34,020 nucleotides of DNA, from IMG/VR virus record IMGVR_UViG_3300024520_000288, positions 1 through 34,020 of that record, one strand, 5' to 3'. Numbering within the stretch: the stretch's first letter is position 1; every line of letters starts with the position of its first letter. Source of the stretch: a virus. The notes under the pieces were generated by a model that was not told the DNA's origin, searched no databases, and worked only from the letters and a program-made list of their open reading frames with translations. The translations under genes were made by a program, and so were the position numbers. Below, piece by piece: positions 1 through 9,000 of the stretch.

Positions 1-75
1 AATCACCAGTTTAAAATGGTGGATGCACATGGCTGCCCGAATGACGGGAATTTGAATTGGCGCGGAGATTATTGA
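1..75 (+). CDS. C-terminal end of an upstream virion gene (partial)
   Basis: The window opens inside a reading frame that runs 24 codons from base 1 and stops at TGA 73-75. It ends ...GCPNDGNLNWRGDY. It lies 28 bases before the next start and is in line with the virion genes, so it is probably the last part of a head-morphogenesis gene such as a scaffold or protease. Too little remains to name it. Confidence 0.5.
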   Translation, partial: NHQFKMVDAHGCPNDGNLNWRGDY

Positions 76-103
76 TTAATTTAATTTAACAGGAGGAAAT
101 AAA

Positions 104-907
104 ATGGAAGTAGTTGAAACTGGATCGTTAGCGGTTCAACACCAATGGTTCCTCGTAAACGACACTGACACATATAGAGTAGGTGCGTTAGTAGGTTGGG
201 AAGCAGGCGACACTGATGGCCTTATAATGGCTGGTGCGGCTGGTGCAGGCCCTGATGCAACTACAAAGATATGTGGTGTTATAGCAGCCGTAGATACACG
301 GGAGCCTACACATGTTAGTAGTGCAACTGCTGTGGGAAATAGTGTTGCAGGCGTTGTTACGCAGGCAGATCAGGTTGCGAGGGATTTAGGTTATAGTTCA
401 GACAAAGCACCTTTTGTAATGGGTGACAAGGCGGTACATGTAAAGGTGAATTTGCTTACACCTTGGACTAAGGTAAAGGTTCCTCTTTTCGCAGGAGATG
501 GTGCGTTTGGAACTGCAATTAATTTATTGACAGTAACTACAGGTTCAGCAACAGGACTTGGATTTACTTCAAATACATGTGGTTATACGCCAGTTGCAGG
601 TGAATCAACTTCGTATTGTCGTACAGGCGCAAATGCAGGTATTTTTAGAGTAAGTGATGATACCAGTGCTACGGTTGAAACGAATGATCTTGCTTTTACA
701 AATGACATTGCAGTTGGGGACACCTTTGTACGTGTGCCTTGCAGACAAGGCGAATCGTTCCTGGGTACAGATGCAGAGGGAACTTATTTTGATGGTCAAA
801 GCACTTCGGCCTCAAACTACTGGATATTCAACGTTCTTGAGTTGAACCTTAAAAATGCTGGGGAAGAGCATGTAATCGGATACTTTGACTATCAGCATTT
901 TGACTGA
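104..907 (+). CDS. Putative capsid decoration/head-associated protein
   Basis: This is a 267-residue protein started by a strong Shine-Dalgarno (AGGAGG, bases 91-96). It is rich in Gly, Ala, Thr and Val with alternating hydrophobic residues, which suggests an all-beta virion protein, and it has no signal peptide or membrane segment. It lies directly before the major capsid gene. In many tailed phages that position holds the capsid decoration or stabilisation protein, so the role is inferred from position and composition. I recognise no catalytic motif. It could instead be a head fibre base. Confidence 0.5.
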   Translation: MEVVETGSLAVQHQWFLVNDTDTYRVGALVGWEAGDTDGLIMAGAAGAGPDATTKICGVIAAVDTREPTHVSSATAVGNSVAGVVTQADQVARDLGYSSDKAPFVMGDKAVHVKVNLLTPWTKVKVPLFAGDGAFGTAINLLTVTTGSATGLGFTSNTCGYTPVAGESTSYCRTGANAGIFRVSDDTSATVETNDLAFTNDIAVGDTFVRVPCRQGESFLGTDAEGTYFDGQSTSASNYWIFNVLELNLKNAGEEHVIGYFDYQHFD

Positions 908-942
908 TAATACAAGTTGATTTTTAAATAAGGAGACTTCTA

Positions 943-1872
943 ATGGCTCAGAATACATCAGAAGAGTTTACCAAAATATTAGAAAATATGTTGACGAAGG
1001 CGGTTGAAGAAGAAGCGCATTTTGCTGACATTGATTCTATGATACCAAAGATATTCGGTTCCGGTACGTCAGATAGAGCATTTGAGGAGTATATGGCTAT
1101 ATCAGGCGTTAGGGATGCTTATGCATGGGGCGGCAAGTTCGTCACGCAGAAACAGTATCCTGGTTATACCAGTAAGGTTATCTTTCAGAGGTTTGCAAAC
1201 AGGGTGGAAATTGATCCTGCGCTTATTGAGGATAAGCAGTATTCCGTTCTCGATCAGCAGGCAAGAGACTTGAGAAATTCTTACGACAGGAAGAAAGAGA
1301 AAATGGGTGTCAATGTTTTCGCAAATGCGACATCTGCTGCCTTTGACTTCCAGGAATCAGAAGAGGGTTTAAGTTGGGCTAATTCCTCTCACACTACTAA
1401 AGTGCCAAGTGTAAGTACTACAACTGGCTTTAGTAATGTGGGCACAAGTACACTTGATCCTACATCTTTATCTGCGGCTCGTATTAGCATGATGAGGTTT
1501 AAGGATAGCATGGGCAATCACTTTAATACTCGTGACAGTCTTGCTCTCGTTATACCAGTGACACTTGCTGATACTGTAGACGAAATCATAGGTACAGGCA
1601 CAGGGCTTTATAGTGCAAATGGTACTATTAATGTGCATGAGGGTATGTATTCATCTATCCCTTGGGTATTGCTTGACGATTCAAGTACTACTGACTGGAC
1701 ATTGATTCGTGTGAATCAGACAAAGAGAGACTTGCTTTGGTTTGACAGAATTCTGCCAAAGTATATGGCTCATATTGATATGGATACATTGAGTTCGGTA
1801 CACAGTTTACATGGGAGATTCGGGTACCTTTTCAAAGACTGGAGATGGGGTTATCATAATAATGTAGCCTGA
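943..1872 (+). CDS. Major capsid protein (Mu gpT-like, HK97-fold type)
   Basis: A 309-residue protein with AAGGAG just upstream of the ATG. The N-terminus is acidic and helical (residues 1-30). The middle has a segment like the Mu-type major head protein: RFANRVEIDPALIEDKQY, then an YDRKKEKMGVNVFANA helix and a long beta-rich part with ALVIPVTLADT. The C-terminus ends with an aromatic, basic strand (FGYLFKDWRWGYHN), typical of this family. Size and position between a small head protein and structural genes fit. A hairpin plus T-run follows at 1877-1909, as expected for a highly expressed capsid gene. The family call is by motif memory, not alignment. Confidence 0.75.
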   Translation: MAQNTSEEFTKILENMLTKAVEEEAHFADIDSMIPKIFGSGTSDRAFEEYMAISGVRDAYAWGGKFVTQKQYPGYTSKVIFQRFANRVEIDPALIEDKQYSVLDQQARDLRNSYDRKKEKMGVNVFANATSAAFDFQESEEGLSWANSSHTTKVPSVSTTTGFSNVGTSTLDPTSLSAARISMMRFKDSMGNHFNTRDSLALVIPVTLADTVDEIIGTGTGLYSANGTINVHEGMYSSIPWVLLDDSSTTDWTLIRVNQTKRDLLWFDRILPKYMAHIDMDTLSSVHSLHGRFGYLFKDWRWGYHNNVA

Positions 1873-1876
1873 GAAG

Positions 1877-1909
1877 GGATATGGTATTTAGATATCCAAA
1901 CCGTTTTTT
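1877..1909 (+). terminator. Probable terminator after the capsid gene
   Basis: GGATAT (1877-1882) pairs with ATATCC (1892-1897) and is followed after six bases by six T. It sits four bases after the capsid stop codon. The six-pair stem is AT-rich, so termination may be partial. Confidence 0.5.
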
Positions 1910-1910
1910 C

Positions 1911-1939
1911 TTGTAATTTGGGTGTTTTTATGTTAGTAT
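1911..1939 (+). promoter_or_regulatory. Possible promoter for the HNH gene
   Basis: TTGTAA (1911-1916), a 17-base spacer and TAGTAT (1934-1939), preceded by TG one base upstream (extended -10 form). It lies between the capsid terminator and the HNH endonuclease gene, so it could let that gene be expressed on its own. The hexamers are imperfect. Confidence 0.3.
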
Positions 1940-1950
1940 AGCTTAAAATA

Positions 1951-2015
1951 TTAAGGGGCTAGGGTTCATGGCCCGAAAGTTGGTTTCCTGACCAATTGCC
2001 CTTTAATTCTTTTTT
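1951..2015 (+). other. Folded leader before the HNH gene, terminator-like
   Basis: TTAAGGGGC (1951-1959) pairs with GCCCTTTAA (1998-2006) over nine pairs with one G-U. It closes an inner hairpin TTGGT/ACCAA (1980-1984/1991-1995). A T-rich run (2007-2015) follows, so this could act as a terminator or attenuator just upstream of the endonuclease gene. Confidence 0.45.
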
Positions 2016-2042
2016 CAGGATATTATTTACAGGAGAATAATT

Positions 2043-2759
2043 ATGGCAGAATGTACTTGTAAAAATTGTGGTAAGGAGTTTGATGCGATTAGAAGAGGCG
2101 TTAAATTTTGTTCCACTAAGTGTCGTAGGGCAGATGAATATGTGAGGTGTCGAGAGACAATCCTTGATCGTGGCAAGAAGTATAAGGCAAGCAACAAGGG
2201 ACATATTCGTGAGTATAATGAAGAGTATTATGGCAATGTTAAAGCTGAAAGGCAGAAACAGCGAAGGTTGCTTCCTTTTGAAAAATGTATCATTTGTGAA
2301 GCAGAAATTGTTGATAGGCGAGTTGGGGTTAAATACTGTTCTATAAAATGTATTAAAAAAGCTGACTATTTAAAGCATCTTAATAAGAGGCTTGTTGTTG
2401 GCAAAAAGTACAGAGATTCTCATAAAGAAGAAATTAGTAAACGAGATAAGAAATATAGGCAGGAAAATTGGGAAGTTCTTAAAGTTAAGAAGCGAGTAGA
2501 TACTCGCAAACGGAGGGCAAGGATGTTGGGAGCAGAGGGTAGTTTTACTCAAAAAGAATTTGAGTCTTTAGTTGACCTTGTTGAGAATATTTGTCCTTGC
2601 TGTAATAAGGAATTTGATCTTAATGATTTTACTGCTGATCACATAGTTCCGATTAGTAGAGGAGGCTCTGATTATATCGACAATATTCAACCTTTATGTT
2701 TGCCATGTAATATGAGTAAAGGCACTAAAACCATAAATTATTTACAAGTAGTTTATTAA
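2043..2759 (+). CDS. Free-standing HNH homing-type endonuclease
   Basis: A 238-residue protein with three zinc-binding parts. Two treble-clef-like pairs lie near the N-terminus (CKNCGKEF...FCSTKC at about 5-28 and CIICEAEI...YCSIKC at about 82-103), then a basic linker. A C-terminal HNH module follows at about 184-225: CPCC, ADHIVPISRGG with the catalytic-type DH, then LCLPCN. Genes of this kind are mobile and cut DNA at sites lacking them. It is wedged between capsid and beta-helix genes and flanked on both sides by folded sequence, as expected for an inserted homing element. SD is AGGAG before ATG 2043. Confidence 0.85.
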   Translation: MAECTCKNCGKEFDAIRRGVKFCSTKCRRADEYVRCRETILDRGKKYKASNKGHIREYNEEYYGNVKAERQKQRRLLPFEKCIICEAEIVDRRVGVKYCSIKCIKKADYLKHLNKRLVVGKKYRDSHKEEISKRDKKYRQENWEVLKVKKRVDTRKRRARMLGAEGSFTQKEFESLVDLVENICPCCNKEFDLNDFTADHIVPISRGGSDYIDNIQPLCLPCNMSKGTKTINYLQVVY

Positions 2760-2766
2760 TAAGAGA

Positions 2767-2862
2767 GGGTGAGCTGTGGTTTGATTCCACAGGACAGAAC
2801 TGTTCCTGATTTTAGGGTAAGCTGTGGTTAATTCCATAGGACAGGAATGTTCCTATTTTTTT
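2767..2862 (+). repeat. Two tandem copies of a double-hairpin element
   Basis: Two copies 48 bases apart. In each, CTGTGG pairs with CCACAG (2774-2779/2787-2792) or with CCATAG (2822-2827/2834-2839), followed by a second small hairpin starting AGGACA and closing with TGTTCCT. The change CCACAG to CCATAG turns a G-C into G-U and keeps the pairing. The second copy ends in seven T (2856-2862), so it can act as an intrinsic terminator. It lies 3' of the HNH gene and abuts the SD of the next gene. Confidence 0.6.
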
Positions 2863-2875
2863 GAGGAGAAGAAAT

Positions 2876-3856
2876 ATGCCAATTTCAAATTTTCCAAATG
2901 GTATATCAAGTTATGGAATGCCGATATATGGCAATGGAATACCATTTACTATTGGTGCTGCAGGCAAGGGTAAGATATTTTTTGTTGATCCTACTAATGG
3001 TAATGATGGCAATACTGGTCTAGAGCCAGATAAGGCGTTGGCTTCGCTTGACAGAGCCAATACTTTGGTAACGACCAATAATCAAGATGTTGTTGTTTTG
3101 TCTGCAAATGCTTCACATGCAGTGCCTACAGGTGGTTTGAATGTAACTAAGAACAGAGTTCATTTTATAGGTTCTGCTGGAAGTGGTGGTCATTTCGGGC
3201 AGAGGGCAAGGGTTACTGCGGCTGCAACGGTTACTTCTATTGGCGCTATTGTAAATACTGGTGTTGGTAATTCGTTTACTAATATGAAGATTTCTAGTGC
3301 TTCGACAGTGGCGGCTTCGCTTCATGCTTTTGCAGAAGGTGGAGAATTTACAGTATTTAGGAATTGTTGGTTTGATAAAGAAACTGATCTTGATGAGACA
3401 GCAGCTTCTGATGTAGCTATGAATGGTGATAGTCCGATGTTTTATGATTGTACTTTTGGATCAACAGCAAGGATTACGGCGACTGCTATTATTAGGCCAC
3501 AGGTTCTTTTAACAGGTGGCTTGATTTCTGGCAAGAAATGTAGAGATGCGTATTTTGAGAATTGTATTTTCTGGAGAAAGTCAGGTGGCACTGCGTCAGT
3601 ATTTGTATATGGAGCAAATGCAACGGATGTAGAAAGAATGCTATTAATGAAGGATTGTACTTTCTTGAACAATGCGTTGTCTGCTTCGTTACCTGCTCAC
3701 GCAGTTGGTTTTGGAGCAGCACAAACAGAGGGTTCTGTGATACTTAAAAGTTGTACATCGGTTGATTGTACGATTCTTGCAGAGGCGGCTGTTGGTATTT
3801 TCGTAGATGGCGCTGTTCCGACTTTTGCGACTACAGGTGTATCTGTTGCTTCATAA
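2876..3856 (+). CDS. Virion-associated right-handed beta-helix-like protein
   Basis: A 326-residue protein. The ATG at 2876 is preferred over an upstream in-frame TTG (2861) because GAGGAG (2863-2868) sits at proper spacing before it. The start MPISNFPNG and the segment FFVDPTNGNDGNTGLEPDKALASLDRA are typical of phage beta-helix proteins that follow the capsid gene. After that come short repeating strands with stacked Asn/Thr/Val and motifs like FRNCWFD, FYDCTFG, FENCIFW and MKDCTFLN, which look like successive helix rungs. The likely role is a capsid or head surface protein. Enzyme activity on polysaccharide cannot be excluded. Confidence 0.6.
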   Translation: MPISNFPNGISSYGMPIYGNGIPFTIGAAGKGKIFFVDPTNGNDGNTGLEPDKALASLDRANTLVTTNNQDVVVLSANASHAVPTGGLNVTKNRVHFIGSAGSGGHFGQRARVTAAATVTSIGAIVNTGVGNSFTNMKISSASTVAASLHAFAEGGEFTVFRNCWFDKETDLDETAASDVAMNGDSPMFYDCTFGSTARITATAIIRPQVLLTGGLISGKKCRDAYFENCIFWRKSGGTASVFVYGANATDVERMLLMKDCTFLNNALSASLPAHAVGFGAAQTEGSVILKSCTSVDCTILAEAAVGIFVDGAVPTFATTGVSVAS

Positions 3857-3869
3857 AGGAGTTTAATAT

Positions 3870-4118
3870 ATGGAAAATTCAAGGTGTGTTTTTCATACAG
3901 AAGGTGATATGGGTGATGTGTTGTTTGTATTGCCAGCAGCTTCTAGGCAGTTAAGGGAAGGTGATATGGTAACGCATACTTCTCTGACAGATACTATTAG
4001 GTACAAGATTGAAACAGTTGATTATCATGTTGAAGAAGGGCGTAGACAGGGAATATTATCAACTAGAGATTATTGGAAAACGCCAGTTACGTATTTTGGA
4101 GTAAGTGTAGTGGTTTAA
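3870..4118 (+). CDS. Small virion-module protein of unknown function
   Basis: An 82-residue protein with a good SD (AAGGAG) before the ATG. It contains a central acidic stretch (HTEGDMGDVLFVLP) and ends in TYFGVSVVV. There is no membrane segment or metal motif. It lies 13 bases after the beta-helix gene and before a terminator-like hairpin, so it belongs to the late virion group. I do not recognise the family; a small head-completion or fibre accessory protein is possible. Confidence 0.55.
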   Translation: MENSRCVFHTEGDMGDVLFVLPAASRQLREGDMVTHTSLTDTIRYKIETVDYHVEEGRRQGILSTRDYWKTPVTYFGVSVVV

Positions 4119-4123
4119 TTAAC

Positions 4124-4168
4124 ATGGGACAGGCAATTAAGTTTGTCTGTCTCATACTTTTTATTCTT
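4124..4168 (+). terminator. Strong intrinsic terminator-like hairpin
   Basis: ATGGGACAGGCAA (4124-4136) pairs with the sequence ending CTGTCTCAT (4142-4155) over about 13 pairs, several of them G-U, with a five-base loop. The T-rich run ACTTTTTATTCTTT follows at once. It lies between two virion genes and directly before an SD, so it probably sets relative expression within the late operon. Confidence 0.65.
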
Positions 4169-4181
4169 TAAGGAGAAAATC

Positions 4182-5126
4182 GTGAAGAGTGTATTTGGTA
4201 AGCCGGACAGGCGAATTGATTCAAAGACTGGTGAGGAGAAGATTTGTAGTGAATATCCTGCATGGATGCAAGATAGTTCTATCAGGGAACTAGAGGCAGA
4301 TATGGATACTCGTGAGGGAGACATTAATGGTGGGTATGTTCCTCATGATGAAGTGTTTGGAGCGAAGCAGGCATTAAATGATATTAAAGAAAGATACGAT
4401 GACATTGTTCGTTCAAAGCCTCGATATAGTCAATCAGAAGAACAGATTATAACTGAGGAGCTTGATAAGGTAACGAATAAGGTAACAGATACTTTATATT
4501 CAAGATATGATCAGTTAAAGGGTAAGGGTTCTATTGCGAGGCCGCAGAGAGAAGCGGATTTGAATGACTTTCCTTGCATAGAAATCAATCCTGAAATTGC
4601 AAAGATGTTTAATCTTTGTGGTATGAGTGGTGGCAAGGTATCAAGGAATCAGGCTGATAAATTTAGAAAAATAGCATGTGCTTATTTTGGGCGTGATGAT
4701 GCAAGTAGAGAGGCGATAAGGCCAGAGAATAATACTAATCGTCGTCCTATGGTTGGTTATGTCAATGAGAGATTTGCGAAAAGATTTGAGGAAATACATG
4801 GAGAAAGAGAAATACCTAATTTTAGAAATAGTGAAACTGAAGCTAAGTCTCCGTCTAAAGACATACTTAAAGATAACGGTGTCAGTGTAAAAGAGAGGCT
4901 TGCTACAGCAAGGGAGAAGTTTAATCAGCCGGAAAATCAGGATAATGGCAAAGTGGTTGAGAAAGTAAAGCCAGTTGAGAAGGCAAAGCGTGTCAAGAGA
5001 ACGCCTGATATTTCTTGGCAGTGCGAGGAAGAGGGGTGTACCTTTAAAGGGATAACAAGGCAAAAAGGTGCGCATATGGCACGTCATGGAAGAGAGAAAA
5101 AATTAGCTTTAGCAGCAAAGGAATAA
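4182..5126 (+). CDS. Virion-module protein with C-terminal C2H2-like zinc finger
   Basis: I chose GTG 4182 because AAGGAG (4170-4175) sits just before it; the frame could extend further upstream but only through the terminator hairpin. The 314-residue product is mostly charged and helical (KPDRRID..., EQIITEELDKVTNKVTDTLY), with a low-complexity Lys/Glu/Val-rich linker at about 235-270. The C-terminus has Cys281, Cys286, His298 and His302 (C-X4-C-X11-H-X3-H), resembling a C2H2 zinc finger. Its role is unknown. Between capsid and adaptor genes, a scaffold or an injected DNA-binding protein would fit. Confidence 0.6.
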   Translation: MKSVFGKPDRRIDSKTGEEKICSEYPAWMQDSSIRELEADMDTREGDINGGYVPHDEVFGAKQALNDIKERYDDIVRSKPRYSQSEEQIITEELDKVTNKVTDTLYSRYDQLKGKGSIARPQREADLNDFPCIEINPEIAKMFNLCGMSGGKVSRNQADKFRKIACAYFGRDDASREAIRPENNTNRRPMVGYVNERFAKRFEEIHGEREIPNFRNSETEAKSPSKDILKDNGVSVKERLATAREKFNQPENQDNGKVVEKVKPVEKAKRVKRTPDISWQCEEEGCTFKGITRQKGAHMARHGREKKLALAAKE

Positions 5127-5132
5127 AATAAA

Positions 5133-6059
5133 ATGGATGGAAAGAGACTTTCTTATGAATTGAGGCAGCTTCTAAACGAGGAAGAGGGTTCTAATCAGAT
5201 TGATTCGTTTACTACTTTTAATCTGTTAAATAGAGGTGCGGTAAAGCTTAATCAGAGGATCAAGCATATTAAGAAAGATCAGTCTATTACTACGGTAGCA
5301 GATCAGACTGATTATACTTTAGATGCTGATTATCTTTCGTTGTATCGAGAGGACAACTTGGGATATGAAATTGTAAAATATAGTGATGGCACTACTATGC
5401 ATAATCTGAGGGCAACGGATGAAGATTCCTTTTTTCGCAATCAGACGAATGAAACTGTAACGTCTGTTACGATACCGGATAGCATTGCGATTGTTGATGA
5501 CAAGACGCTTGATAGTCAGGTATCTGGAACGACAACTTCTGCTGGCGCTGCGGCTGCTGGAAAGGCGACATTGACTGATACTGGTGCAGATTTTACTGAT
5601 GTGTCTGGTGGCGATACGGTTCACAATACATCTGATGGTAGTATGGGGGTAGTCATATCCAAGACTTCTTCTACTGTGTTGGTTACTGCTTTATTTGGCG
5701 GGACTGACAATGATTGGAGTTCTGCTGATGCTTATGTTATACAGCCACAAGCGAGGTATAAGATAGTGCTTGAGCCTCCTCCGAAGACAGCAGGGCATAC
5801 TGTTACTGTTCCGTATATTGCGCGTCCTGTGCCGGTGTATAGTGATTATGATATGTTTAGATTTCCGAGTCATTATATGGATGCGTTAATATACTTTTCG
5901 GCAGGATTTTACAAGTTCAGATCAGATGAGCCTAACTTTGGAAATGTATGGTTTCAGCAAGCAGAGCTTGCAGTGCGAGCTACAGTTGGAAATTCTAACA
6001 GGGCATTAAATAAAAAGCGTGTCAGGGTAAATCTTAAAAGACGACAGAGGAATGTTTAA
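5133..6059 (+). CDS. Head-tail adaptor-like protein
   Basis: A 308-residue protein. The N-terminal helical part (YELRQLLNEEEGSNQIDSFTTFN...AVKLNQRI) and the C-terminal part (FPSHYMDALIYFSAGFYKF... FQQAELAVRATVGNSNR) resemble head-tail connector/adaptor proteins of podoviruses, which sit below the portal. Between them (about 125-205) is a Thr/Ser/Gly/Ala-rich beta segment (GTTTSAGAAAAGKATLTD) that looks like an inserted Ig-like or decorative domain. The stop overlaps the next start by one base (TAATG), showing translational coupling to the hub gene. Confidence 0.6.
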   Translation: MDGKRLSYELRQLLNEEEGSNQIDSFTTFNLLNRGAVKLNQRIKHIKKDQSITTVADQTDYTLDADYLSLYREDNLGYEIVKYSDGTTMHNLRATDEDSFFRNQTNETVTSVTIPDSIAIVDDKTLDSQVSGTTTSAGAAAAGKATLTDTGADFTDVSGGDTVHNTSDGSMGVVISKTSSTVLVTALFGGTDNDWSSADAYVIQPQARYKIVLEPPPKTAGHTVTVPYIARPVPVYSDYDMFRFPSHYMDALIYFSAGFYKFRSDEPNFGNVWFQQAELAVRATVGNSNRALNKKRVRVNLKRRQRNV

Positions 6060-9000
6060 TGGCACAGAAAGATAATCCGCTAAAACCGTTTCAGCATGGT
6101 TTAACAGGCAGGTTGATAAAATCAGTTGATCCTGCAAAGTTGATATTTGCTTCGGAGGATGGCAGGTCTTTTACTTCGGACAATTTCACTGAGCTTAAAA
6201 ACATGAAGTATACTGATAATGGAGTTATCGGTGTTACAGGTGGCATGACTAAGATTAACACGACTGCATTATCTTCACATCCCAAGATCAGGAATGCATT
6301 TCAATTTAAAAAGGTACAGCCTGCGGAGAATCATTTATTGGTGCAAGCCTACAATTCTGGTGAAACGGAATCTAAGGTATTCCAGAATACTACGGCAATA
6401 CCATCGGCAGGTGATTTTTCTGCTACTGCTTTACATACAGACGATTCAAGTGCAACCAAGGGTAGGTTTAGTGATGCTCCTGATGAGCATGTAGTTTATT
6501 GTAATAGTCAGGAAACAATGTCATGGGGTGGTGATGAAACACGTGTGTCTAATTTTGTGGTATACGATCCTGATGGTTCTTTTAAGTATGATTATACTAC
6601 TAAGGTGCAAAACACCTTAACTGATTCAGACAATATTGCTACGCTGTTTCAGACACCGGCTGGAATTGATGCGAATACTCTTGTTTTGTTCCATTTTGAA
6701 GATACGGCTCCTTTTGAATCTTCTGATACAGGTAATACTCACAGTGGTGTTGCTGTAGGTGGTATGAATCGCAGTTCTGCGCAGGCAAAGTTCGGTACGT
6801 ATTCTGCTTTGTTCGATGGTACGAATGATAGGGTTACCGTAACAGATCATGCGGAGCTTGATCTCTCAGGGGGTACATGGACGATTGACATGTGGGTATA
6901 TGCGGACGACCTTGATACGGAAGTTGGATTGTATTCGCAAGGGACAACCGGCGCGGATACGGACTATATGACAATAAACGTATCGACTGCCGGAGTGGTG
7001 TCATTGTCGGTAGTGGCTGCGAGCGCAGAGGTGGTTGCTCTTGCAACTGCAAGTGGTGTCGTAACAGTGGATACATGGCATCACATCGCAGTGGTTTCTA
7101 CACCAGGAGCATCTGACACAGATTATCGTATATTTGTTGATGGTTCGCAGAAGGCATTTGTAAATGATGCACAGAAACCTGCTAATTATAATAGTACGGC
7201 AGTAATCGGGGCACAGATTACAGGTGATACTACTTCGTTATTCTTTACAGGGCATATAGATGAATTTAGGTTATCTGATTCTGCAAGGTGGACAAGTGAC
7301 TTTGCTGTAGAAACTGCTGCTTATGGAACTGATGCTGTTGTTCACATTCGTGTTGGTAATAATATGCCTCTTGAGGGAATAAAGTGGTATGTAGGCACCG
7401 CAAATACAACATCGGCAACTGCAAGGATATTGTATTGGAGTGGCTCTAGCTGGACAGCCGTTTCTAGCCTCTCTGACGGCACTGATTCAGGGGGAGTACC
7501 TTTGGCACAGACAGGCACAATGACGTTCGACAGCACGGCTTCTGTGGCTAAACAGAGCATTATCTCTGGCGACTTGGCATATTGGTACTTAGTGGAAATT
7601 CCGTTGGCTGATACAACAACAACGATAAGTCATGTAACATTACAAGAGCCTTTTCAGCCATTACAGGATATATGGAATGGAGAGCCTAGAGGGCTTGTTT
7701 CTGCAAAGTTATTTGAAGATAGTATAAATAAGGATTATACAACTAATATATTTAATGATGATTATAGCTATGATGATAGCACGAAGTTTGATGAATCTAC
7801 ATATATGATAATGGATTCGCTTGTTTCCTCTACGCAATACCTTCAATTGGGATTTCTTGAGAGGCAGCAAGGGTTACAGATAAAGATGATTCCTAATCAT
7901 GCGAATAGCACTGCCGGAACGGTATTGTCTCTTGATTATTGGAATGGATCGGCATGGACTTCTGTTGGCACTGTCCAAGATGGTACGATTGAGAATGATA
8001 TTAGTTTTGCAAAGTCAGGGATTATCACTTGGAATGCACTTGATGAGAATGTGGAGTTTACAAGAGAAATAAGTGGGGGGTTGCCTCTTTATTATTATAA
8101 GCTTTCATGGAGTAAGAATTTTGATGGGGATGTGCTTGCTTATTTTATGGCTGGTATACCGGTACAGAAGCCACTTAATAATTACAAGTTTTCTTTATTT
8201 GCTCAGAACAGATTGTGGCTGTTTTCAAATCAATCTGAGAACAAGAATGAGGCAATTGTTTCTGATTTAAATACTCTTAATGTTTTTAATGGCAAGGGTT
8301 CTGGCGATCCGTTTAAGTTTGGAGATAGGACGGAAGTGGTTGCGGCTACTGAATTATTTACAAGGTTGACTACCAGTTTGAGAAGTATTGTATTGGTGCT
8401 AAAAGAGAATTCTGCACATATTGTTACAGGTGATAATCCTGAAGATTGGAATGTTATTGATCTTAGTAATAATATGGGATGTAATGCTCCTTTGACGTTG
8501 GCTACTTCGACGTTGGGATTGGAATTTTCACCTTTGTCGAGGAAGCAGATTGCAATATGGCAGGGAAGTTCTGGCATATTCATGTTTGACAATGTGGCTA
8601 TACATGAAATATCCAGTGATATATCCAACTTTTTTGATCAGACACAATCTGAGGCTATCAAGCTTTCTCTTGCGGATGACAGTGTGGGTTGGATAGAAGT
8701 TGAGAATGGAGAGCATTTCTATCATTGGCACTTTGCTTCTGGTTCAGCAGCTACAGAGCTAAACAAGGAGTTGTGCTTCGACATTAAGAGGCAGAAATGG
8801 TTTGAGATCGACAGGGGTACTTCTAAGGCTTTGCAGGGTGGCCTCAGAGTGATTGATACTACAGGTAACATATATAACTATGGCTTTGAAGATAATGGCT
8901 ATTTACAGAGGCTTAACAACGGTACCGACTATGATGGCAATGATATAGACTATCATATGGAATTCGGGGATTTGTTGCCTGAGAACAATATAAATGTTTT

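Noticed and set aside
4641-5087. 148-codon open frame on the - strand
   Set aside because: Antisense to a well-supported virion gene with a proper SD; Cys/Phe/Leu-rich shadow composition.
8230-8628. 132-codon open frame on the - strand
   Set aside because: Lies entirely within the tail hub gene on the other strand; no SD.
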